Assembly: GCA_012798865.1 (NCBI GenBank)
Contig: JAAZMK010000072.1
Span: 1-55,796 of the forward strand
Length of the DNA: 55,796 bases
Origin: Clostridiaceae bacterium
GTDB lineage: Bacteria > Bacillota > Clostridia > Saccharofermentanales > DTU023
Direction of reading: 5' to 3'
The first letter of the stretch is position 1. Each line of letters begins with the position of its first letter. A program made the translations under genes and the position numbers. The notes under the pieces are model-generated. The model ran no database searches. It had not been told where the DNA came from and worked only from the letters and a program-made list of their open reading frames with translations. Below are positions 26,565-34,548 of the stretch, in pieces.

Positions 26565-27470
26565 TCAGCCTCCGATCCGAATGTCCAGCCCCATCCGGCG
26601 ACCGAGAGCCGCCGCCTCGCTCATATCTTCCGGTGTCAGGGTCTTCAGGTGCTCCAGCGTATACGGCTGACCAAGCTTCGCATACTTGGCGCGTCCAAGT
26701 TGGTGGAATGGCAGCAATACATACGTTGTCACACCCAACGCAAGGGCAAGGTGAAAGATGCTCCGCAATGTAGGAAGGTCGTCGTTGTACCCGGGGATGA
26801 CCGCGGTGCGAAGCGTCACGTTGGCGCCGTCATCCATTAACTTGCCGATATTCGAAGTGACAAGATCAAGGTCGGCGCCCGTTTCGCGCAAAAGAACGTC
26901 GCGATCCGAGTGTTTCAAATCGATGTAAAAAAAGTCAACGTACGGCAACACGCTTTCCAACACTTTGTAGGAAAGTGCTGCCGTCGTTTCCACGCATGTT
27001 GTAAGACCCGCCTGTTTCGCTTGGGAAAGCAACACCTCCACCCCTTGCTGACAAAAGGGCTCTCCCCCCGAAAGTGTCAGACCGCCGCCCGTCGCGCGAT
27101 AATAATCGGCATCTTTCATCACGACGGCGAGAATCTCTTCGGACGACATAATCTCTGAGGAAAGGGAATACGCCCCACCGGGACAGACCGGTACACAGCG
27201 CCCGCACGAAATACATCGCGAGCGATCCACATGGAGTCGTCCTTCACGTAAGGAAAGCGCCTGTTGGGGGCAATGCGGCACACAGTTACCGCAAGCGACA
27301 CATCGCCTGCCATCGTGCAAGAGGACGGGGCGAAAAGGTTGCGTTTCGGGATTGCAACACCAAGCGCAGTGCAAAGGGCACCCTTGGAAAAAGACGACCG
27401 TGCGCAGTCCCGGACCGTCATGATAGGCGCCGCGTTCAATGCTGGTGACAAAAAACTTGGGATTATCCAT
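26565..27470 (-). CDS. Glycyl radical enzyme activating enzyme (radical SAM)
   Basis: A 301-residue radical S-adenosylmethionine protein. Cys31, Cys35 and Cys38 form the CxxxCxxC motif (GCPLHCAWC) that binds the catalytic [4Fe-4S] cluster. A ferredoxin-like insert carries two more cluster motifs: Cys57/60/63/67 and Cys86/89/92/96. That insert is absent from classical PflA and present in activators of eliminase and decarboxylase glycyl radical enzymes. GGGLTLSGGEPFCQ is the SAM-binding glycine-rich stretch. The protein abstracts a hydrogen from the glycine of its partner, here the enzyme encoded immediately upstream with an 8-bp overlap. It requires anaerobic conditions. Confidence 0.93.
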   Translation of the reverse strand: MDNPKFFVTSIERGAYHDGPGLRTVVFFQGCPLHCAWCCNPETQPFRPVLLHDGRRCVACGNCVPHCPQQALSLREGRLHVDRSRCISCGRCVPVCPGGAYSLSSEIMSSEEILAVVMKDADYYRATGGGLTLSGGEPFCQQGVEVLLSQAKQAGLTTCVETTAALSYKVLESVLPYVDFFYIDLKHSDRDVLLRETGADLDLVTSNIGKLMDDGANVTLRTAVIPGYNDDLPTLRSIFHLALALGVTTYVLLPFHQLGRAKYAKLGQPYTLEHLKTLTPEDMSEAAALGRRMGLDIRIGG

Positions 27471-29739
27471 AGAGCACTCGACTCATCAGCTCTTCCTGGA
27501 TATCAGTTTCGAGGTTGACGAACACCGCTGAGAACCCCGATACGCGGACAAGCAGATCGCGGTAAGCATCGGGATTCTTCACCGCTTTCTCAAGTTCCCC
27601 TCGATTCACGATCGTGACCATTAACTGGCATCCGCCGCGGTCGAAATAGACGCGGAACATTTTCTTGACCAAATCGCGGTGACCGTTGAAAAAATCAGGT
27701 GTGAACTTGATGTTCTGGAGACTGCCGCCGTGAAGTCCCGCATCAAAACGCGTCAGAGAATTGAGCATGGCGGTGGGACCGCTCGTGTTGGCGCCTCCTT
27801 GCGGATTGTTCGCGGGATTCATAAACTGCCCTTTTCTGCGTCCATCGTAGGATGCCGCCGTGCGCCGTCCCCACTCAGTATTCAACTGGTTATTGCTGAT
27901 GACGATCAGAAAATACGTCATGCCCGCGTTGATGCCTCGATCGCGAATGCCGTTTGCGACAAATTCAAATACTTCGTTTGCCATGGTGTCGGCTTCGTCG
28001 TTGTCGTTCCCGTATTTCGGCGCTTCCCAGAGATGTCGGCGAAGCAGCATGTTGCCGTCAAAATCGCGGTTGACAGCGTCTCGCAACGCCGAAAGTGTGA
28101 CCCGTTGATCTTCGAACACAACCTTTTTTATCGCCGTGAGGGAGTCAGACACGTTGATGTTGCCGTACGTTTCAACTGTTCCGCCCAGATACCTGATACC
28201 CCCGTCCAACACGGCTTTGCCGCGTTCAATGCAATCGTCCATCAAGATGCTTGTGAATAGGAATGAGACTTCCTGATTCATAACCTCGTAGGAGAGCAAT
28301 TGACTTTCAATCGAGAGATCAAAGTAATGGTCGAGGAGTCTCTTGTATTGAGAAAACAGCACATCGAAAGACCCAATCTCTTCCGCGGGAAGAAGCGGTA
28401 CACCGTCGCTTTTGTCGATGCCGTCCATCGGATCGACGCCGTTATTCAGCGCTATTTGAAGTATTTTTAATAGATTGATGCAAATATTCGGCGTGCCGAC
28501 GCTCTGTCCCTGAATGACAAATTCTCCGCACCCGAACGGCACGTACTGTTCCGCCGTTTTTTCATCGACACGCATCGCGCGCATGACGGCGGGGACATGG
28601 ACATCGTCGTTGTAAAGTGTCGGGTACGTCGCTCCGCTTCCGATCGCGTCAAGTGCGGCGTCGATGATGTCTTCAGGCGTTTCCCGATCGAACCGCAATG
28701 TGAATTGCGGCTCGACATACCGGCATGAATGAGCGACATCCATCGCGATTCTAGTGAAGATGTCGGCAGATTCAGGATCTCGGCGACCTCGACCGCCTAC
28801 GATAATGCGACCGTTCACCGTCGTGCGGCGGTTTTCGATCATCGTCCAAAGCGATTGAAGGAGAGAGAAAGCCTCGTCTTCCGTAAGACGCCCCATACGC
28901 AAATCGCGCGCGAGAAATGGACCGAGGACATCGTCCATGCGACCGTAATTGATAACGCCGGCGAGGAGCGCATAAAGCCAAAAGAGTTGTAAGGCTTCCA
29001 CGAAGGTTTCCGGTCGATCGTTTCGAATATGAAGGAGTGCCGCCTCCATGCGCAGAAGTTCTTCCCGCCGCTTAGGCGTCGAGCCCTCCATGGCGGTGCG
29101 GGTCTTGTCGGCGAGGTGGTCGCAGCACGAAGAGAATAAATCCAAGGAAGCCAGGGACGCCCGGTAAAAGTCGTTGTCTTCCAGTTTTTCTTGTTGTTCG
29201 CGAATGCGTTTTCGAAGACCGTCGATACCGAGTTCCATGAGCATGTGGTAATTGAGCATCATGCCGGAGAGCCGTGCCGTCACGATAAGAGGGTACTCAC
29301 AATCGATGAACATGCCGACTACGTCATCCTTTAAGGCCTGTCTGCAATACTTCGTTTTCAGATCGTGTTCAAGCCAGTAATCGTAAAGCGCATCGACGCG
29401 TTCGTGTTCGTCAGGGGGGAGGAGATCTTTAAAAGCGGTCAGCTTGTTAAACACGCAATAGTGACCTACGCCGCCGATGGAGGTCACGCAGCCGAAACCG
29501 ATCGGCAGAAAATCCAGTCTGCCCGCAAAGAGATCGTCAGGTTCAATTGAGCGAAAAAGCGCCGGATACAGGACGCGAAGACAGGCGATCTCTCGTTCCT
29601 CTCGCGATTTTCCCTCGTAGGCGCGATGTGTTGCCGTATAGCGCTCCATGAGCTCCAGTTGATCCATCGGCGACATTTCCGGAGGTATTTTGATGGAAAC
29701 AGCGACATTTTGCGGAGTTTCAACGCTGAACTTCGGCAT
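27463..29739 (-). CDS. Glycyl radical enzyme of unknown substrate (PFL family)
   Basis: A 758-residue enzyme with a PFL-like barrel (about 40-640) and a C-terminal glycine-radical domain. Gly735 in RVSGFSAVF is the radical site. Cys404 in VPFGCGEF is the thiyl position, and Glu406 gives the C-x-E pattern of eliminase-type enzymes rather than the CC pair of pyruvate formate-lyase. The start is the ATG at 29739, nine bases after AAAGGAG and overlapping the NanE stop (TGATG). The frame stays open 45 codons upstream but within nanE. It is encoded between NanE and its activator, with a ROK kinase and an aldolase in the adjacent unit. A phosphorylated sugar or anhydro-sugar is therefore a reasonable guess for its substrate; the reaction is not known. 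Confidence 0.92.
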   Translation of the reverse strand: MPKFSVETPQNVAVSIKIPPEMSPMDQLELMERYTATHRAYEGKSREEREIACLRVLYPALFRSIEPDDLFAGRLDFLPIGFGCVTSIGGVGHYCVFNKLTAFKDLLPPDEHERVDALYDYWLEHDLKTKYCRQALKDDVVGMFIDCEYPLIVTARLSGMMLNYHMLMELGIDGLRKRIREQQEKLEDNDFYRASLASLDLFSSCCDHLADKTRTAMEGSTPKRREELLRMEAALLHIRNDRPETFVEALQLFWLYALLAGVINYGRMDDVLGPFLARDLRMGRLTEDEAFSLLQSLWTMIENRRTTVNGRIIVGGRGRRDPESADIFTRIAMDVAHSCRYVEPQFTLRFDRETPEDIIDAALDAIGSGATYPTLYNDDVHVPAVMRAMRVDEKTAEQYVPFGCGEFVIQGQSVGTPNICINLLKILQIALNNGVDPMDGIDKSDGVPLLPAEEIGSFDVLFSQYKRLLDHYFDLSIESQLLSYEVMNQEVSFLFTSILMDDCIERGKAVLDGGIRYLGGTVETYGNINVSDSLTAIKKVVFEDQRVTLSALRDAVNRDFDGNMLLRRHLWEAPKYGNDNDEADTMANEVFEFVANGIRDRGINAGMTYFLIVISNNQLNTEWGRRTAASYDGRRKGQFMNPANNPQGGANTSGPTAMLNSLTRFDAGLHGGSLQNIKFTPDFFNGHRDLVKKMFRVYFDRGGCQLMVTIVNRGELEKAVKNPDAYRDLLVRVSGFSAVFVNLETDIQEELMSRVLYG

Positions 29740-30488
29740 CAGTGCGCACTCCTTTCCGCATCGCGCCAGTTCGTTCGGAAACCGTTCATCAAATCGGTAA
29801 ACCGTTTCGCCGTAAGATGCGGTCTCGTAATGGCGCTTCCTACGACCACGGCGTGCGCGCCTAGATAGAGGCACTTGATCGCGTCTTCAGGCGTGTAGAC
29901 ATGTCCCTCCATAATCATGTACGTGTCATCGCCGAAATCTCGACACATGCGGGCGAACTCGCGTGCGTTAAAGTGCTCGATATCCCACGTCTCTTGGGTA
30001 TAACCGTAAAGAGTGGGCGCCACCATGTCGGCACCCAGTTCGATCGCGCGCGCCGCCTCTTCGTAATTTGAAATGTCCGCGAAAAAAATGGCATCCGGAA
30101 ACGCCTTGATTGCCTTGGGCAATAGTTCCCAAGCGGGACGTCCCTCCGCCGTAAGCTGATCGGTGCAGTCAAGTGCGATGATTTCCGCTCCAGCCTCGTA
30201 GACTTCGCGTACGGCGTCAAACGTGGGCGTAATAAAGACGTTGGATCCCTCATGCCACTGTTTGTAAAGACCGATCACGGGAAGATCGACGGCAGCCTTG
30301 ATGTCGCGAATCTGGCTTGGCGAGTTCGCACGGATGCCTACCGCGCCGCCCCACGCCGCAGCCTCCGCCATCTTGACATGCATATCCGGCGTGCTGATCG
30401 GATCGTCGTCCTGTACTTGACAGGACACAATGAGACCGTTTTTTAGCGATTCGATTAACGCTCTCTTTCGCGGATCATTCGTTTTCAT
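29739..30488 (-). CDS. nanE: N-acetylmannosamine-6-phosphate 2-epimerase-like (NanE)
   Basis: A 249-residue TIM-barrel protein with clear NanE signatures: LIVSCQVQ near the N-terminus, AAWGGAVGIRANSP, GLYKQW (catalytic Lys region), ITPTFDAV, IIALDCT and FADISNYEEA. The family converts ManNAc-6-P to GlcNAc-6-P. The ATG at 30488 follows AGGAG. It is the first gene of a four-gene unit with the glycyl radical enzyme, its activator and ManA, and has its own promoter (30521-30549). With nagA 5 kb away and a ROK kinase in the neighbouring unit it could serve ManNAc use. No NanA lyase or NagB deaminase is present in the window. Activity on another 2-epimeric sugar phosphate is possible. Confidence 0.88.
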   Translation of the reverse strand: MKTNDPRKRALIESLKNGLIVSCQVQDDDPISTPDMHVKMAEAAAWGGAVGIRANSPSQIRDIKAAVDLPVIGLYKQWHEGSNVFITPTFDAVREVYEAGAEIIALDCTDQLTAEGRPAWELLPKAIKAFPDAIFFADISNYEEAARAIELGADMVAPTLYGYTQETWDIEHFNAREFARMCRDFGDDTYMIMEGHVYTPEDAIKCLYLGAHAVVVGSAITRPHLTAKRFTDLMNGFRTNWRDAERSAH

Positions 30489-30520
30489 ACAGTTGCTCCT
30501 GCTAATTTGTTCATAATATG

Positions 30521-30564
30521 AGTGTAGTACTTTGTGTTTGCAAAGTCAATCATTTATTTGCAAA
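30521..30564 (-). promoter_or_regulatory. Promoter of the nanE-glycyl radical enzyme operon with paired TTTGCAAA sites
   Basis: Minus-strand TTGACT (30544-30549), 17-bp spacer, TACACT (30521-30526). Two identical 8-bp palindromes TTTGCAAA (30537-30544 and 30557-30564) lie exactly 20 bp apart, about two helical turns, on either side of the -35 box. This suits a dimeric repressor, and the DeoR-family gene ends just upstream. Confidence 0.65.
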
Positions 30565-30659
30565 AACGCGCAAATATTAAACGCGGTGTTGTGATTGTCC
30601 TACACCACTGTGAAAGTGTTTTAGTGCGTTATGCTTAAGAAAGCGTCACAAATCAGATG

Positions 30660-31427
30660 TCATGTCTTTTCTTCAACGAACACGACGTTTGACGGGAATT
30701 CTTCTTCCGGCGGCGGTCCGTCAAGATAAACAGTTGTAAATGAATCTAAGCCTGCAATTCTACAAAGACCTACTTTAGACAGTTTGGAGCGATCGGCAAG
30801 AAGATATGCATCGGTGGCATTTTGAAGCGCGATCTGTTTGATGGCGGTCACGTCCATATCGGTTGCATAAACGGTGTTATTGTGGATATCAAGCCCCATA
30901 CAGCCGATGAAAGCATGATGCAAACCGAATTTTTTCAGTGCACACTCCGCGAGGGATCCGACAATCATTTGATCGGCGGGCATGTATCGACCGCCCACGA
31001 CGAAAACTTCCGCTCGCGCATTCGGTTTCATTTGACGCAAAACCATCGTATTGCATGTTACGATACGAATCGGCATGGCGAGCAGTATCGGCGCCAACGG
31101 TGCGATACTCGTACCCATATCCAGGAAAACACATTCACCGGGTTGTACAACCTCCGCAGCGGCACGGGCGACCATTTGTTTGGCTTCCGTATTCACCGTG
31201 TGCTTTGACTGCATCGACAGTTCTACCTGATAGTTATTCTCGAGATCTTCCTCCGAGCGAATGGCGCCGCCTTGTACGCGTCGAAGAGATCCTTGATTTT
31301 CAAGTTTTATGAAATCACGGCGAACGGTCGCTTCCGACACGTCAAGTTCGCGGGCGATGCTCTTGTAATCGATAATGCCCAACTCGTTCAGTCTTTTGAT
31401 GATGTAGAGTCGTCTCGCGGATGCAAT
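30660..31427 (-). CDS. DeoR family transcriptional regulator
   Basis: A 255-residue repressor. The N-terminal helix-turn-helix (about 3-55) reads ARRLYIIKRLNELG, then IARELDVSEATVRRDFIKLE with the DeoR signature. The C-terminal sugar-phosphate-sensing domain (about 75-240) has VFLDMGTSIAPL, VTCNTMVLRQM and HHAFIGCMGLD. DeoR regulators usually respond to a phosphorylated intermediate of the pathway they control. The ATG at 31427 has GAGG nine bases upstream; an earlier in-frame TTG (31445) overlaps that site. It is the last gene of the deoC-to-ROK unit, and the paired TTTGCAAA sites just downstream are its likely targets. Confidence 0.9.
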   Translation of the reverse strand: MASARRLYIIKRLNELGIIDYKSIARELDVSEATVRRDFIKLENQGSLRRVQGGAIRSEEDLENNYQVELSMQSKHTVNTEAKQMVARAAAEVVQPGECVFLDMGTSIAPLAPILLAMPIRIVTCNTMVLRQMKPNARAEVFVVGGRYMPADQMIVGSLAECALKKFGLHHAFIGCMGLDIHNNTVYATDMDVTAIKQIALQNATDAYLLADRSKLSKVGLCRIAGLDSFTTVYLDGPPPEEEFPSNVVFVEEKT

Positions 31428-31450
31428 CATGTTTATTTTCCTCAATATTT

Positions 31451-32395
31451 CTATATATCGCCTAGATAAGCCGCGCCAATCGTGCCCGCCGCATTGCCCA
31501 ATGCGGCTTTCTCGATGGGCGGCGCCCCGATGATGTCGTGGGCAAAGACGAATTGTTCGACTTTCTTGCGAACCGGCTCCAAAAGCGTGTCGCCTGCTCC
31601 CGACAACCCGCCTCCTAACAGCACAATTTCCGGACGGAATATATTGATGAAGCCACCGATTCCTGCTGCAAGATAGGTGCAGTATTGATCGACGACTCGC
31701 ATAGCGACGACATCGCCTTTACGTGCACAATCGAAAGCCGTGCGACCTGAGACGCCGCCATGTGCCGCGGCGTGCGCGTGCATCCGCGATTCGGGGTTTT
31801 TCGACATGGCTTCTTCCGTCTGACGGATCAGCGCCGTCACGGACGCGTAGGCTTCGAGGCATCCATCGATGCCACACGTACACGGTTCTCCTTCTGCGAC
31901 AAGAGGTGTGTGACCGAGTTCCGCACCCATACCGTCACCTCCGCTGAAAAGACGTCCGTTAATGATCAAGCCGCCGCCTACGCCTGTGCCCAACGTCAGC
32001 ATCAGTACATGGCGATAACCTTTCGCCGCGCCGGCGAGCATCTCTCCGACGACGGCGCAGTTGGCGTCGTTTTCGATAAAGACCGGCACGGGGATATGTT
32101 TCTCAAGTTCTTGCTTCAGCGGCATGTTCCGCCAATTTGTATTATTTGAAAAAACGAGAAGTCCCGTGTAGGGATTGATACAGCTGGGCGAACCGACGCC
32201 GACCGAAGGGAAGTCTTCCAAGCGTAGTCCTGCTTTCTCTGCCGCTATGCGCGCCGTTTCCGCCATATCGGCAACGACAAGCTCGAATCCTTCCACTGTC
32301 GGCTGCTGATGGCTGCAAATGACTTGATACGTTTCATCCACGATACCGACCTTGATGGCGGTGCCGCCTAGATCAATTCCGATCCGATACTGCAT
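31451..32395 (-). CDS. ROK family sugar kinase
   Basis: A 314-residue kinase with the ROK fold. It has the N-terminal phosphate motif IGIDLGGTAIKVG, the substrate motif ENDANC with the catalytic Asp, TLGTGVGGG, GAELGHT and the zinc motif CTCGIDGCLEAYAS. EAYAS is common in glucokinase-like members, while NanK-type enzymes share the same zinc motif. Candidate substrates are glucose, ManNAc, GlcNAc or an anhydro-hexitol. Its stop lies 23 bases before the DeoR regulator. A kinase here would supply the phosphorylated substrate for NanE, ManA or the glycyl radical enzyme. Confidence 0.9.
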   Translation of the reverse strand: MQYRIGIDLGGTAIKVGIVDETYQVICSHQQPTVEGFELVVADMAETARIAAEKAGLRLEDFPSVGVGSPSCINPYTGLLVFSNNTNWRNMPLKQELEKHIPVPVFIENDANCAVVGEMLAGAAKGYRHVLMLTLGTGVGGGLIINGRLFSGGDGMGAELGHTPLVAEGEPCTCGIDGCLEAYASVTALIRQTEEAMSKNPESRMHAHAAAHGGVSGRTAFDCARKGDVVAMRVVDQYCTYLAAGIGGFINIFRPEIVLLGGGLSGAGDTLLEPVRKKVEQFVFAHDIIGAPPIEKAALGNAAGTIGAAYLGDI

Positions 32396-32483
32396 GTTGT
32401 CACCTCGTTATCAATGATCTTTTATTCTTTGTGCTTCTTCTGAGAAGATGACTTTAACTTTCTTTCCTTTGAACCGCTCTCGA

Positions 32484-33386
32484 CTACACACCGACGCGTT
32501 TCAACGTATCGACGATGAAACGTTTGGCTCGGTCGATATCCCCCTCATCCAAGTGCTCGATGATGAGCGGGATGTTGGGATTTTTTTCGGCAAGGCGCTT
32601 CACGTATAAATCGTAGTTAAGAATGCCCAGTCCGGCGGCTGGCAGCTCAACGGCGCCTGATCCGCGGAATGTGTGTGATGCGTCCGCATCGATATCGGCA
32701 TGTTTTTCGCCTAAATCCTCCGTCAGATTGATATCTTTGGCGTGGGCGATGACCATGTGGTCGCTTAAGCGGTCGAAGATATGGTTTAAAGTACCATCGA
32801 TATCTTTGATCGTGTTTTCGTCAAAATAGTTCGTCGGATCGCAAATGAGTCCGAGATGATCGCATCCCACTTCTTTGAACATCCGCTCGACCTGTTCGAC
32901 CGAGCCGATCACGTTATTGACGTAATTTTCGACGATGAATGTCGCGCCCCACTCTTTTGCGTACGCGACCAGATCTCGAATAATCTCAATGGTTTCTTCA
33001 AATACTTCGGGGCTTGCATTTTTGTCATGCCATACCCAATCGCTTTCTCGATTGTACGTGCCGGTTTCGCTGGCGACATAAGGACATCCGAGGTCGCGGG
33101 CGTAGCGCATCATCATCTTGAGGTAATCGATATTCTTCTTGCGGACATCCGGATCGGGATGAATGAAATTTGTGTAAGCGGATACCGCGACGATGGGAAG
33201 GTCGGCTTCTCGGAAAGCGTCACGTATTTCATTCGCCTTCTTTTTTGTGAGCGGCTCCTTTGCCGCATCGAAATCCTTAAACGTGACGTCCAGCTGGACA
33301 CAATTGAAGCCGGACGCTTTGATGCGGCGAATGACCTCCGCCATTGTGTAAGGATAGTACCCGGTAAAAATGCCAATGCTAATCAT
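32484..33386 (-). CDS. Sugar phosphate isomerase/epimerase-like TIM barrel (4)
   Basis: A 300-residue member of the AP-endonuclease 2-like family. Metal-site segments are FIVENYVNN, LICDPTNY, IAHAKDINL and IIEHLDEGD. It starts MISIGIFTGYYPYTMAEVI, and its last strand and helix match the sugar isomerase subgroup. The ATG at 33386 is 19 bases after the oxidoreductase stop. This is the fourth oxidoreductase/TIM-barrel pairing in the window and suggests a two-step conversion of a keto-sugar. The substrate is unknown. Confidence 0.86.
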   Translation of the reverse strand: MISIGIFTGYYPYTMAEVIRRIKASGFNCVQLDVTFKDFDAAKEPLTKKKANEIRDAFREADLPIVAVSAYTNFIHPDPDVRKKNIDYLKMMMRYARDLGCPYVASETGTYNRESDWVWHDKNASPEVFEETIEIIRDLVAYAKEWGATFIVENYVNNVIGSVEQVERMFKEVGCDHLGLICDPTNYFDENTIKDIDGTLNHIFDRLSDHMVIAHAKDINLTEDLGEKHADIDADASHTFRGSGAVELPAAGLGILNYDLYVKRLAEKNPNIPLIIEHLDEGDIDRAKRFIVDTLKRVGV

Positions 33387-33405
33387 AATGTCTCCTCTCT
33401 ATACT

Positions 33406-34509
33406 TTAAAAACCGAACTCGTCAAAGCGTACCGTTCGTTTCTCTTCAATGGATCGGTAGCATCCTTCCACGCACGCGATGGTCCGAACATTGTCGCGTG
33501 CGGAGATCTCTGGCTCATCATCCTGTTCAACGGCTCTGAGAAGGCTCGTCATCGTGCCTTCGAAGGCATCGGGAAACCAGACCGTATCCCAGACTGGGGC
33601 GATCCATTGGTGCGGATAATGTTTAGACGTGAATTGCAATGTTGACGGAGCGCGCATAGGGTAATCAGGCCAACCGATCGTGCCTTTGACCATGCCGTCC
33701 ATTCCCTCGACACGCCATTTTATGTAAATATCCTTTTCGCACGGTTCTTCCGGCCATGCCCACACGTCGTCAAGTGACGTCGCCAATAGATCGCTCGGAT
33801 ACTTGAACGTGAATTGCGTTATGCCGTCTACGTGCGGGAAACGAGTTCTCGGATCAGGGCGGCAAACACAAGTAATCTCTTCGGGATCGCCAAATAGGAA
33901 ACGAAATATGTCAACGTGGTGGATGCCCATGCTGAAGATTTCCAGTCGGTCATACTCCTCTAAAAAGGGTTGCCAGTGCGGGATCGCACGCATTTCAATC
34001 GTGGCGAGCACAGGCTCGCCGAGAATGCCTTCGTCGAGCAAATACTTTAGAGCGCGCATCGACTGATCACAGCGCATATTGGAATTGACGGCAATTTTCT
34101 TGTCACTTTCGTCGCCAAGACTCGCAATCTCTTTTGCATCTTCCAACGTCATCGCAACCGGTTTCTGACAAAGGATGCCCTTGATGTGGTCGCGTTTCAC
34201 CGCCTCGCGGACGATGTCAAGCTGTTGATCAGGCGGGTAGGCGATATCAAGTATCTCAATCGACTCGTCATCCAATAGCTCTCGCCATGTGTCGTACACA
34301 TTCGGGATCGCATGACGTTGGGCGACTGTCTCGGCGTGTGACGGCGTGCGCGACGCGATCGCCGCCGGTTGAAGCCCCGCATTGCGATATGCGACGAGAT
34401 GACAGTCCGCCATGATGAAACCGGCGCCGATACAACCGATCCGCCAGTCCTTTCTTTGAGGCGGTTCATATCGAGTCGCCTCAACCAACCGTTGCTCAAT
34501 AACGTTCAT
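33406..34509 (-). CDS. Gfo/Idh/MocA family oxidoreductase (4), atypical
   Basis: A 367-residue member with a 20-residue N-terminal extension before the Rossmann motif IGCIGAGFIMADCH. The usual EKP reads CQKPVAM. The C-terminal DxGxHxxD reads FSMGIHHVD, so its first Asp is Ser. The Lys of the EKP motif is kept. These changes occur in some branches of the family and may indicate a different substrate or direction. The ATG at 34509 has AAAGGAG upstream. It lies between deoC and the TIM-barrel isomerase. 1,5-anhydrofructose reductase of Sinorhizobium belongs to this family, so a reductase role in an anhydro-sugar route is conceivable. Confidence 0.84.
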   Translation of the reverse strand: MNVIEQRLVEATRYEPPQRKDWRIGCIGAGFIMADCHLVAYRNAGLQPAAIASRTPSHAETVAQRHAIPNVYDTWRELLDDESIEILDIAYPPDQQLDIVREAVKRDHIKGILCQKPVAMTLEDAKEIASLGDESDKKIAVNSNMRCDQSMRALKYLLDEGILGEPVLATIEMRAIPHWQPFLEEYDRLEIFSMGIHHVDIFRFLFGDPEEITCVCRPDPRTRFPHVDGITQFTFKYPSDLLATSLDDVWAWPEEPCEKDIYIKWRVEGMDGMVKGTIGWPDYPMRAPSTLQFTSKHYPHQWIAPVWDTVWFPDAFEGTMTSLLRAVEQDDEPEISARDNVRTIACVEGCYRSIEEKRTVRFDEFGF

Positions 34510-34548
34510 CGGGTAGATTCTCCTTTCAAGAGTCTGTATATACGATGC

